The notes under the pieces: generated by a model
Told to the model about the DNA's origin: nothing
The model's database searches: none
Seen by the model: the letters and a program-made list of their open reading frames with translations, nothing else
NCBI GenBank assembly: GCA_016295455.1
Contig: JAEDLE010000009.1
Coordinates: 1-49,966, forward strand
Length of the DNA stretch: 49,966 nt
Source of the DNA: Bacteroidales bacterium
GTDB taxonomy: Bacteria > Bacteroidota > Bacteroidia > Bacteroidales > UBA932
Direction: 5' to 3'
In this document: in pieces, positions 43,306 to 49,966 of the stretch
Layout: each line of letters begins with the position of its first letter
Numbering within the stretch: position 1 is the stretch's first letter
Program-made: the position numbers and the translations under genes

Positions 43306-43653
43306 ATGGCTGAAAACGATTGGAAGAAGAGGCTTGGGGTGGTGTATTCGACCGCGGAGGATTTCGGGTACGTCACGCAGGATGATGCCGTGGAGGCGGA
43401 AACTCCGGAACCGGGAAAGCAGAAGCTTACCGTCACCATTGACAGAAGGAACAGGGGCGGCAAACAGGTCACCCTGGTGAGCGGTTTCACAGGACGCGAG
43501 GAGGACCTCAGGGAACTGGGGAAGATCCTGAAGGTCAAGTGCGGTGTGGGAGGAACAGCCAAGGACGGAGAAATCACCATCCAGGGTGATTTCAGGGACA
43601 AGGTGACCGAACTGCTCTGCGGCATGGGCTACAAGGCCCGCAGGGGCAACTGA
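43306..43653 (+). CDS. yciH: SUI1/eIF1-like translation factor YciH
   Basis: A 115-residue protein with a SUI1 fold: LTVTIDRRNRGGKQVTLVSG, then LKVKCGVGGTAKDGEITIQG and a GYKARRG end. In E. coli YciH resembles eukaryotic eIF1 and influences start-site selection on the 30S subunit. ATG at 43306 follows the promoter core; the reading frame extends upstream only across the divergent gene. The DUF4271 gene begins two bases after its stop. Confidence 0.88.
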   Translation: MAENDWKKRLGVVYSTAEDFGYVTQDDAVEAETPEPGKQKLTVTIDRRNRGGKQVTLVSGFTGREEDLRELGKILKVKCGVGGTAKDGEITIQGDFRDKVTELLCGMGYKARRGN

Positions 43654-43655
43654 TC

Positions 43656-44414
43656 ATGTCCGTGTCTCTTCCAAGCGGATATTTCGGGGTTGACACCGTA
43701 GCGGTGAGGGACCTGGGAGCGGCTTTCCTCGAGGGCTCGCTCGGGTCTGAGGTACCCGCCGTCATGGAGCAAGTTCCGTCCTGGGGCGACTCCCTGCTGA
43801 ACAGTGCCCTCGTGTCCGCAGCAATCCTGCTCTGCCTCGCTGCGGCCCCTTCCTTCTCGGAAGTCTTCAGCCTGCTCCGGGGCAGCCTGACCAGACTAAA
43901 ACCGGCCATGGACCTGGAGAACAATGTCAGGCTTTCCAGGGAGCGCAACCGCCTTTCCGCCCTGGCCCTGCTGGTGCTTTCCCTTGCCGCCGCCAGGTTC
44001 TCCCTGGTGGATTTCGGCTTCCTCTCGGCCTACGGACCGGCCGTGGGGACACTCGCCGTCATCGGCGCCTGCGGCCTGGCGATGCTGGTAAAAATGGGCT
44101 TGAACGGGCTCCTGACCCCGCGCAGGTCTGGCCTGGAGTATTATAACACGGCCCACAGCCTATTCCTGAACATACTCACGATGACGGCAACCCTGGCGGT
44201 GGTCACCATAGGCATATGCTCCCTCCTGAAGCTGAATGACCTGAGCGTCAGATGCATCCTGCTGTATGAACTGGGGGCGGCCTTCCTGCTGAATTGCATA
44301 CGGAGATTAGATTTATCCCTGCACTTTTGCAATCTATTCACAGCTTTTTTGTATCTTTGCGCTCTCGATTTTTTCCCCGCGGCACTACTAGTCAGTGCAA
44401 CGCTATTTTTTTGA
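43656..44414 (+). CDS. DUF4271 membrane protein
   Basis: A 252-residue integral membrane protein with about six to seven predicted spans (ALVSAAILLCLAAA, ALALLVLSLAAARFSLV, TLAVIGACGLAMLVK, TMTATLAVVTIGICSLL and a hydrophobic C-terminus). DUF4271 genes lie just upstream of hemD in Bacteroidetes, as here. Function unknown. The hemD promoter core lies inside its last codons, and its stop is six bases from the hemD ATG. Confidence 0.75.
   Translation: MSVSLPSGYFGVDTVAVRDLGAAFLEGSLGSEVPAVMEQVPSWGDSLLNSALVSAAILLCLAAAPSFSEVFSLLRGSLTRLKPAMDLENNVRLSRERNRLSALALLVLSLAAARFSLVDFGFLSAYGPAVGTLAVIGACGLAMLVKMGLNGLLTPRRSGLEYYNTAHSLFLNILTMTATLAVVTIGICSLLKLNDLSVRCILLYELGAAFLLNCIRRLDLSLHFCNLFTAFLYLCALDFFPAALLVSATLFF
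44352..44359 (+). promoter_or_regulatory. Internal promoter core for hemD-rnpA-yidD
   Basis: TATCTTTG (TAnnTTTG) with TTTTG about 22 bases upstream (44325-44329), inside the end of the DUF4271 gene and about 60 bases before the hemD ATG. Confidence 0.5.
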
Positions 44415-44420
44415 TTAACA

Positions 44421-45167
44421 ATGACTGTTGAAAAAGTTATAATTTCGCAGGCAGCTCCGGCGGACCAGACTCCCTATGCTGCCTTGAGGGAGAAGTACGG
44501 AGTGCAGATAGACTTCAGACCGTTCTTCCACATAGAGCCCCTCTCCTCAAGGGAATTCAGGGCACAGAGATTGAACATACTCGATTACACGGCCATAGTC
44601 TTCTCGGCAAGGCACACGATAGACGCTTTCTTCAGACTCTGCGACGAACTCAGGGTCAAGGTGCCTGAGACGATGAAATATTTCTGTTCCACAGAGGCGG
44701 TGGCCCTGTATCTCCAGAAGCATATCGTGTACAGGAAGCGCAAGATTTTCTTCGGAACCGGCACCCCGGATTCCATAATCGCGCAGATCGGTACCAAGCA
44801 TAAGGATGAGAAGTTCCTCATCACCACCAATTCCGCCAGCAGCAATGCAGCAATGACGGGCCAGTTCAAGGCCGCAGGTCTGGATTTCACCGTAGCCGAC
44901 TTCGTCAAGCCGGTGTCCCAGGACCTGAAGGATTTGGACATATCGTCATATGACGTGGCTGTGGTGTACAATTCCGCGGACCTGGTCTCCCTCAAGGAGA
45001 ATTTCCCTGACTTCAAGCCGGATGGCATCAGTTTCGTGACTTTCGGCAAGCAGATAGTCAAGGCTATGGAGGAGGCAGGTTATCCTATCGCATTCCAGGC
45101 CCCTACCCCGGAGGCTCCTTCTGTGGCAAAGGCCCTTGCCATATTCCTCGAGGCAAACAAAGGCTGA
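44421..45167 (+). CDS. hemD: Uroporphyrinogen-III synthase (HemD family)
   Basis: A 248-residue two-lobed protein of the HemD family: IISQAAPADQTPYAALREKY, IVFSARHTIDAFFRL, a central FFGTGTPDSIIAQIG and the second-lobe YNSADLVSLKENFPDF, ending FQAPTPEAPSVAKALAIFLE. HemD closes and rearranges hydroxymethylbilane in tetrapyrrole synthesis. Sequence in this family is very divergent, and other heme genes are absent from the window, so the assignment rests partly on the conserved order DUF4271 - hemD - rnpA - yidD. Confidence 0.78.
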   Translation: MTVEKVIISQAAPADQTPYAALREKYGVQIDFRPFFHIEPLSSREFRAQRLNILDYTAIVFSARHTIDAFFRLCDELRVKVPETMKYFCSTEAVALYLQKHIVYRKRKIFFGTGTPDSIIAQIGTKHKDEKFLITTNSASSNAAMTGQFKAAGLDFTVADFVKPVSQDLKDLDISSYDVAVVYNSADLVSLKENFPDFKPDGISFVTFGKQIVKAMEEAGYPIAFQAPTPEAPSVAKALAIFLEANKG

Positions 45168-45189
45168 GAAGGTCATTCGGAGGCACAGT

Positions 45190-45543
45190 ATGGACCAGAC
45201 TCTGGGCAAGAAGGAAAGGCTGTCCGACAAGAAGGACATTGACCGGCTCGTCAGGGAGGGCAAATTCCGTCCCGGTGAGGGGCTGAGGAGTTGTGTCCTG
45301 TATGACAACGGCCTGGATTTCAGCAGAATACTCGTGTCCGTACCGAAGAAGATGTTCAAGAGGGCGGTCAAACGCAACCTGCTCAAGAGAAGGATACGCG
45401 AGGCTTACCGCAGGAACAAGCATCTTCTCGGCTCAAGGGGCGTGGATATCCTTTTCGTATATTGCACCAAGGAGGTCCTGCCTTATTCGGCGATCCTCGC
45501 ACGAGTCGAGGGGATACTCCGGAGCATTTCAGAGCACGCCTGA
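45190..45543 (+). CDS. rnpA: Ribonuclease P protein component
   Basis: Protein subunit of RNase P, which makes the mature 5' ends of tRNAs. The 117-residue protein starts with LGKKERLSDKKDIDRL and has the basic RNA-binding signature KRAVKRNLLKRRIREAYRR. ATG at 45190 gives the normal length; an ATG at 45136 lies inside hemD. yidD starts two bases after its stop; rnpA-yidD adjacency is widely conserved. Confidence 0.95.
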   Translation: MDQTLGKKERLSDKKDIDRLVREGKFRPGEGLRSCVLYDNGLDFSRILVSVPKKMFKRAVKRNLLKRRIREAYRRNKHLLGSRGVDILFVYCTKEVLPYSAILARVEGILRSISEHA

Positions 45544-45545
45544 CC

Positions 45546-45788
45546 ATGTCCAAGACAGGCAATATTCTCAAGACCATAGGAAATGCGCCCTTCCTCTTTC
45601 TGATCTGGTTCTACCGGAAGTGCATTTCCCCCTACACCATGCCGTCGTGCCGCTTCACCCCGACCTGCTCGGAATATGCCGTACAGGCTTTCCGCAAATA
45701 TGGTCCATTCAAGGGTCTATGGCTGACGGCCAGACGCATACTGCGCTGTCACCCCTGGGGAGGCAGCGGATATGACCCCGTTCCCTGA
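45546..45788 (+). CDS. yidD: Membrane protein insertion efficiency factor YidD
   Basis: An 80-residue protein with the family core LIWFYRKCISPYTMPSCRFT, PTCSEYAVQAF, KYGPFKGLWL and CHPWGGSGYDPVP. YidD lies at the inner face of the membrane and assists YidC-dependent insertion. Three of its four cysteines are at conserved positions. ATG at 45546 lies two bases after the rnpA stop. Confidence 0.95.
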   Translation: MSKTGNILKTIGNAPFLFLIWFYRKCISPYTMPSCRFTPTCSEYAVQAFRKYGPFKGLWLTARRILRCHPWGGSGYDPVP

Positions 45789-45811
45789 CTTTAACTTTTA
45801 TACGCCTTACC

Positions 45812-46357
45812 ATGTCAGCTTCTTATTTTGACGAGTATTCGGACAGGCTTGCATCGCATCTGGCGCAGGCCTGCGTATCCGCTTCGTTTCTCGGCTCGGG
45901 CATACTTTCCTCCGGGGACATAGACGGCAAGTGGAATGAGCTTGCCCCGGATTATTTCGGAGATGCCGTCAAGGAGTTCAATTCCTATCCCGAATTCACC
46001 CTTGCCTGCGCGGGCTATCTGGGAATTGCCGTGGCGCACAAATGGGATGAGGACTGGACGGCGGGCAGCAGGTCGTCATATTCCGATTATCAGGATGCGC
46101 GGGGCTTCGATTATATGGACGAGTTCATAATGGAAGGTATCGTGAAGGCTGACGCCGAGGGCAGGAAGAGGCTGGATGATGCGATGAAGCTGTGCAGTTC
46201 CTGTGCCCTGAGCTATCTCAGGCACGAGGCGGTGGAGCCCCAGAGCGTGACGGCGTACAAGCTGGTACTCGCGACCATGGCTGTAATGTTCCGCATCGGG
46301 GCTGCCGTGGAACTGTACCGCCTGGGCTACAGGATGGAAAAGGTCAGTTTTTCGTAG
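45812..46357 (+). CDS. Conserved hypothetical protein (no family recognised)
   Basis: A 181-residue mostly helical, acidic protein without a signal peptide. Visible features are an N-terminal YFDEYSDRLASHLAQACVSA helix, a moderately hydrophobic segment (LACAGYLGIAVAHKW, 64-78), an acidic middle (DYQDARGFDYMDEF) and a C-terminal hydrophobic helix (LVLATMAVMFRIGAAVELY). I do not recognise it. It starts 23 bases after yidD and ends 9 bases before the pseudouridine synthase gene, so it is probably co-transcribed with both; a role in RNA or ribosome maturation is only suggested by neighbours. Confidence 0.6.
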   Translation: MSASYFDEYSDRLASHLAQACVSASFLGSGILSSGDIDGKWNELAPDYFGDAVKEFNSYPEFTLACAGYLGIAVAHKWDEDWTAGSRSSYSDYQDARGFDYMDEFIMEGIVKADAEGRKRLDDAMKLCSSCALSYLRHEAVEPQSVTAYKLVLATMAVMFRIGAAVELYRLGYRMEKVSFS

Positions 46358-46366
46358 TTTGCCCTG

Positions 46367-47671
46367 ATGAACAATCCCTTCAGATACAGGCCTTCGGAGC
46401 GTATGCGCGGGCTTATTTGGCAGCTTGACGGCGCAATTGCCGCCGATGTCCGCCTGTCCGCCCTTTTCTCTGAGGGGAAGATGCTGGGCATACTCATATG
46501 TGACGGCGGAATCCTGTTGGCATATTCAGGGAAAAGACTGGCAGAGGCGGATGGCGTCGTGCTGGACGGGGAATTCAGGACTTTCGTGCCGCCGGTGTTT
46601 GACGTGACTGTGGGTTATTTCCGGGAGAAGGAGGAGGAGATCAGTTCGCTGAGCCGCATGATCGCTTTGGAGAGCGACGGGGAGAGGATGCGCGAGCTGA
46701 AGGAGTTGAGGGCGGCGGAGTCGGTGAAACTGCAGGAATGGACTTTCGAACAGTATAAAGTGCTGAATGCCAAGGGGGAATGTCTGAACATCGCGGAGGT
46801 TTTCGCTCTCAAGGGCTTGGTTCCTCCGGCTGCGAGCGGTGACTGTGCGGGGCCGAAGCTGCTGCAATATGCCTATCTGAACGGGCTTCATCCCCAGGAA
46901 ATGGCCGAATTCTGGTATGGCAGGTCGCCGGCGGGGCCGGTAAGGGCCCGGGGGCGCTGTTATCCCTCGTGTTCGTGGAAGTGCGGTCCTTTGCTGGAGT
47001 TCATGCTGCAGGGGCTTGAACTGACGGATTGCCGCAGGGCGTTCGGAAGTCCTGTCATTCTTTCTGAAGATGAGGACATGATTATGGTCGAGAAGCCTGC
47101 GGGCATGCCTGCGGTGCCGGGTCTGGATGGACTGCTTTCCCTGGAGGAGTGGCTGAGGGGTCGCTACGGTCAGGAGATTTATCAGGTGCACCGGCTGGAC
47201 CAGGATACTTCGGGGGTGATGGTCTTTGCGAGGAGCCGTCGCGTCAGGAGCCTGCTGCAGAGGCAGTTCGAGAACCGTTTGGTGGAGAAGCTGTATCTGG
47301 CTCTTGTGGACAGGCTTGATGCGGCTCTGCCTCGGGAAGGCTGCATTTCGCTGCCTCTTGCTCCGGATTATGAGGACAAGCCGCGGCAGAAGGTGGACCC
47401 GGTGCAGGGGAAGCCGGCCGAGACGCGTTATCGTGTCCTCGAGGGGCGTGAAAGGATGAGGCTTTTTGACTTTTTCGGCGTTGCACCTTCCGACAGCATC
47501 GATGCCGTAGAATTCCGGCCGCTAACCGGCCGCACTCATCAGATCCGTGTGCATTCCGCTCACGCCTCGGGGCTTGGTGCCCCCATCTGCGGAGACACTC
47601 TTTACGGCGGTATCCCTGCTCCGCGCCTCTGTCTCCATGCCGCATCGCTCAGTATACAGGGTATTCAGTAA
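46367..47671 (+). CDS. RluA-family pseudouridine synthase with N-terminal extension and short C-terminus
   Basis: A 434-residue protein. Residues 1-225 form an extension with a coiled-coil-like stretch (about 90-130) and a Cys-containing motif (CAGPKLLQYAYLNGLHPQEM, then YPSCSWKCGPLLEFML). The catalytic domain follows, with HRLDQDTSG (Asp278, the uridine-attacking aspartate), EKLYLALV and RPLTGRTHQIRVHSAH. It should convert uridine to pseudouridine in rRNA or tRNA; the target is unknown. The usual end (LHAASL followed by about 20 residues of an FxHP-type strand) is missing: after RLCLHAASLS the frame stops at once. No other frame continues the missing part, so it is either a natural short form or a truncated gene. 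Confidence 0.85.
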   Translation: MNNPFRYRPSERMRGLIWQLDGAIAADVRLSALFSEGKMLGILICDGGILLAYSGKRLAEADGVVLDGEFRTFVPPVFDVTVGYFREKEEEISSLSRMIALESDGERMRELKELRAAESVKLQEWTFEQYKVLNAKGECLNIAEVFALKGLVPPAASGDCAGPKLLQYAYLNGLHPQEMAEFWYGRSPAGPVRARGRCYPSCSWKCGPLLEFMLQGLELTDCRRAFGSPVILSEDEDMIMVEKPAGMPAVPGLDGLLSLEEWLRGRYGQEIYQVHRLDQDTSGVMVFARSRRVRSLLQRQFENRLVEKLYLALVDRLDAALPREGCISLPLAPDYEDKPRQKVDPVQGKPAETRYRVLEGRERMRLFDFFGVAPSDSIDAVEFRPLTGRTHQIRVHSAHASGLGAPICGDTLYGGIPAPRLCLHAASLSIQGIQ

Positions 47672-47797
47672 TCTTCAATAATATAACTTAAGATAATCCG
47701 ACCTCGGCTATCTTATTCAAATTGGGGAGCCACATACAAAAAAGAGTGGGAGGGATTTAGTTTTCCGTTGTTATCCTCCTGAACTTCTCTCCCCACC
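47672..47797. other. Gene-free stretch between RluA-type gene and tsf terminator
   Basis: About 125 A/T-rich bases without a coding region. GTGGGAGG (47747-47754) and CTCCCCAC (47789-47796) can pair weakly around a long loop. I see no tRNA or clear promoter. Confidence 0.4.
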
Positions 47798-47835
47798 AAA
47801 AAAAAACAGAAGCTGACCTTTTGGGTCAGCCTCTG
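47798..47835 (-). terminator. tsf terminator
   Basis: On the minus strand CAGAGGCTGACC pairs with GGTCAGCTTCTG (one mismatch) and is followed by nine Ts, about 20 bases after the tsf stop. Confidence 0.85.
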
Positions 47836-47853
47836 CAATATTGCGTTACAAAA

Positions 47854-48846
47854 CTAGTCGCTGAGAGAGAACCTCTTGAATGCAAGGATCTTAGCCTCAG
47901 GATCAACAGACTTGATGTACTTTGATACACTCATCTTCTGATCTGACTGAACGAAATCCTGCTCCTCGAGAGTCTGCTCCTTGAAGAACTTCTGTACACG
48001 ACCTTCGGCGATGTTGTTGATCATCTGCTCAGGAAGAGAATTGGCCTTCTCCTCTGAAACGGTCTTGATGATCTGACGAGCCTGCTCGGCCTGCTCCTCG
48101 GTCAGCCAACCCTTAGCGGTGTTGGACTCGATGTGAGCCTCGCTGTCAACGTGTGCAGGGTTGATGCCGGCCTTCTTGAGGGCAGCGTCAACAGCCTTCT
48201 GAACCATCTCCTCCTTAGTCTTGAGGACAGCCATTGCCCTCTCCTTCTCAACCACCTCTGCAGGGCAGTCAGCCGGAGATATGGCAACCGGGTTCATGGC
48301 GGTAACCTGCTGTGCTACAGCCTTGCCGAGCTCTGCAGGAACCTCCTTGTTGAAAGCCACGATGGCGCCGAGCTTGCCGTTGAAGTGAACGTAGTCAGCC
48401 ACATACGGAGCCTCGAGGGTCGCGTAGTAAGCGAGAACGTGCTTCTCACCGGTCTTTCCGGTCTGTGCCGAGATCTCCTCCTCGACAGTGTGTCCGTTGG
48501 AGCACTTTGCTGCCATGAGGCCCTCTGCGTCAGCCGGGAAAGAAGCGATAGCCGCATCTGCGATTTCGTTGGCAAGAGCCTTGAAGTCAGGAGTTGCGCT
48601 GACGAAGTCAGTCTCGCAACCGAGACATACGATGGCACCCTTGCCCTCTGCGAGCCTTACGAGGACAGCACCTTCGGTGGTCTCACGGTCAGCCCTCTTC
48701 GCAGCCACGAGCTTACCCTTCTCACGGATGATGTCCACTGCCTTCTGGAAATCGCCGTCAGCCTCTGTAAGAGCCTTCTTGCAGTCCATCATGCCGGCAC
48801 TGGTCATCTTGCGTAATTTCATTACGTCTGCTGCTGATATAGCCAT
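47854..48846 (-). CDS. tsf: Translation elongation factor Ts
   Basis: Guanine-nucleotide exchange factor for EF-Tu, 330 residues. The N-terminal UBA-like domain has VMKLRKMTSAGMMDCKKALT and the TDFVSATPDFKALANEIADA core that contacts EF-Tu follows. The length is normal for Bacteroidetes (longer than E. coli, 283). It lies 32 bases after rpsB, the standard rpsB-tsf pair. Confidence 0.97.
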   Translation of the reverse strand: MAISAADVMKLRKMTSAGMMDCKKALTEADGDFQKAVDIIREKGKLVAAKRADRETTEGAVLVRLAEGKGAIVCLGCETDFVSATPDFKALANEIADAAIASFPADAEGLMAAKCSNGHTVEEEISAQTGKTGEKHVLAYYATLEAPYVADYVHFNGKLGAIVAFNKEVPAELGKAVAQQVTAMNPVAISPADCPAEVVEKERAMAVLKTKEEMVQKAVDAALKKAGINPAHVDSEAHIESNTAKGWLTEEQAEQARQIIKTVSEEKANSLPEQMINNIAEGRVQKFFKEQTLEEQDFVQSDQKMSVSKYIKSVDPEAKILAFKRFSLSD

Positions 48847-48878
48847 TGTCTGATTCTATTATTGGTTAAACAGAGCGA

Positions 48879-49691
48879 TTATTCTGCCTGTGCAGCCTCT
48901 GCCTCAGGGGCTTCAGCCTCGGCAGGCTTCGCGTTCTTGCGTGGACGGAGCTTCTTTGACGGAGCCTCGGCTGTTTCTACCTCAGCCTCCTTCTCCTTCT
49001 CGAGCTTCCTGTCATTGAGTCCTTCCTGGATAGCTGCGCAAAGGGTAGCGGTGATGTACTCGATGCTCTTTGCTGCGTCATCATTTGCCGGAATCACGTA
49101 ATCAACAGGGGTAGGATCGCAACAAGTATCAACCATAGCGATTACCGGTATATTGAGACGGTTTGCCTCCTTGACTGCATTTGCTTCCTTCTGGACGTCT
49201 ACGACGAAGATGGCTGAAGGGAGACGGCTCATGTCCTTGATTGAACCGAGGTTCTTCTCAAGTTTTGCCCTCTGACGGTCCACCTGAAGTCTCTCACGCT
49301 TAGCGAGCTTGTCGAACGTACCATCTTCCTTCATCTTGTCGATGGTGTTCATCTTCTTGACTGCCTTGCGGATGGTTGGGAAGTTTGTGAGCATTCCGCC
49401 CGGCCATCTTTCAGTCACATATGGCATGTTAACGGAGCCTGCCTTCTCGGCAACTATCTCCTTTGCCTGTTTCTTTGTAGCCACGAAGAGGATCTTGCGG
49501 CCTGAGCGTGCAAGCTCCTTCATTACTTCTGCGGCCTCGTCTATCTTGACGATACTCTTATGCAGGTCGATGATGTGGATTCCATTCTTCTGGTCGAAGA
49601 TGTATGGAGCCATCTTAGGATTCCACTTCCTGGCAAGGTGTCCGAAGTGAGCACCTGCATCGAGCAATTCCTGGAAATTTGTTCTTGGCAT
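48879..49691 (-). CDS. rpsB: 30S ribosomal protein S2
   Basis: Small-subunit ribosomal protein of 270 residues, with GAHFGHLARKWNPKMAPYIF, the FVATKKQAKEIV segment, ERWPGGMLTNFPTIRK and PVIAMVDTCCDPTPVDYVIP. A C-terminal extension rich in Ala, Glu and Lys (about 235-270) is typical of Bacteroidetes S2. It lies between the rpsI end and tsf, with a 220-base leader that may carry autoregulatory structure. Confidence 0.97.
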   Translation of the reverse strand: MPRTNFQELLDAGAHFGHLARKWNPKMAPYIFDQKNGIHIIDLHKSIVKIDEAAEVMKELARSGRKILFVATKKQAKEIVAEKAGSVNMPYVTERWPGGMLTNFPTIRKAVKKMNTIDKMKEDGTFDKLAKRERLQVDRQRAKLEKNLGSIKDMSRLPSAIFVVDVQKEANAVKEANRLNIPVIAMVDTCCDPTPVDYVIPANDDAAKSIEYITATLCAAIQEGLNDRKLEKEKEAEVETAEAPSKKLRPRKNAKPAEAEAPEAEAAQAE

Positions 49692-49912
49692 TTCTTTAAA
49701 AAGTTCTTTTGTCTGTTAAAACTATCCCTTCAGGCCATTGCCTTCTGCCTGTCGGGCTCTTTCATCAATCCGGAGTAGCACGGTATCCCGCAGTCTCCTG
49801 GATTTTCCGCAGATCCGGCAACCTTCAAGCAGCCATCCCGGATTCGCATCCGGAATATGGGTCCGAAGATTTCCCAACCGGTCTGTGCTTGTAAATCAGC
49901 AGTACAGGGCGA
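49692..49912 (-). promoter_or_regulatory. Long rpsI-rpsB intergenic leader with hairpins
   Basis: About 220 bases with no coding region. It includes a perfect hairpin CCGGAT-TCGC-ATCCGG (49838-49853) and further possible pairings such as AATCC with GGATT nearer rpsB. In several bacteria S2 represses its own mRNA through a leader structure, so this may be an S2-binding leader; I cannot match it to a known family. Confidence 0.4.
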
Positions 49913-49966
49913 TTAACGCTTGCTGAACTGGAAGCGGCGACGTGCACCAGGCTGACCAGGCTTCTT
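49913..49966 (-). CDS. rpsI: 30S ribosomal protein S9, C-terminal end (partial)
   Basis: The last 17 codons and TAA of a minus-strand gene running off the right edge. The peptide KKPGQPGARRRFQFSKR is the highly conserved C-terminus of ribosomal protein S9, whose final Lys-Arg reaches the P-site tRNA. rpsI directly upstream of rpsB is the usual Bacteroidetes order. Confidence 0.93.
   Translation of the reverse strand, partial: KKPGQPGARRRFQFSKR

Noticed and set aside
43242..43625. N-terminal extension of the DUF2723 protein
   Set aside because: It is the complement of yciH, crosses both promoter cores and adds no signal or domain; the conserved protein begins at 43241.
49692..49912. tRNA or small gene between rpsI and rpsB
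   Set aside because: No cloverleaf with a T-loop or anticodon stem could be built, and the short reading frames there show no conserved features.

Overview
The window looks like chromosomal DNA of a Bacteroidales bacterium with fairly high GC (about 55% by eye), probably an uncultured gut or rumen lineage. Three things point there: promoter cores of the Bacteroidetes type TAnnTTTG in front of many genes, start codons without Shine-Dalgarno sequences, and family-typical gene content and order. The order rpsI-rpsB-tsf, the run holB - PSP1 protein - GldH-like lipoprotein, and yciH - DUF4271 - hemD - rnpA - yidD are all characteristic, as are DUF5689, BACON, DUF2723 and PG0541 family proteins. 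I see no tRNA, rRNA, insertion sequence, phage gene or CRISPR array.

Layout. 1-11.1 kb: end of a U32 peptidase, a secreted GH127/GH146 beta-L-arabinofuranosidase, gpmI and rnr (divergent, sharing one promoter region), an outer-membrane porin, recO-rdgB, and a secreted S41 peptidase. 11.2-20.8 kb: a leftward five-gene surface operon encoding a large BACON/OB-fold lipoprotein, a DNA/RNA non-specific endonuclease lipoprotein, a secreted endonuclease/exonuclease/phosphatase, a TonB-dependent receptor and a DUF5689 lipoprotein. It reads as a system for capturing, cutting and importing extracellular nucleic acid and is the most interesting unit here. 20.9-22.5 kb: metK behind a SAM-II riboswitch and an intrinsic terminator. 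22.5-29.9 kb: smpB and miaA (divergent), then a tightly packed leftward run trxA - OmpX-like barrel - polyprenyl synthase - holB - PSP1 protein - GldH-like - trmB. 30-36.6 kb: a leftward tetR - tolC - hlyD - acrB - PG0541 efflux operon with palindromic candidate operators. 36.8-43.2 kb: lgt, pgk, an rRNA methyltransferase and a large DUF2723 membrane protein. 43.3-47.7 kb: yciH, DUF4271, hemD, rnpA, yidD, an unrecognised gene and an RluA-type pseudouridine synthase with a short C-terminus. 47.8-50 kb: tsf, rpsB and the last codons of rpsI.

Most genes are housekeeping (glycolysis, RNA processing and modification, translation, lipoprotein maturation). The accessory layer is the arabinofuranosidase, the nuclease/TonB operon and the efflux pump. 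At DNA level the window has a three-copy 28-29 bp palindromic element at gene ends, an inverted repeat shared by the trxA promoter and the lgt-tetR gap, terminator-like hairpins inside two 5' leaders, and a visible excess of ATAT-centred words in coding sequence. Functions are read from motifs and gene order by eye; no database search was run.
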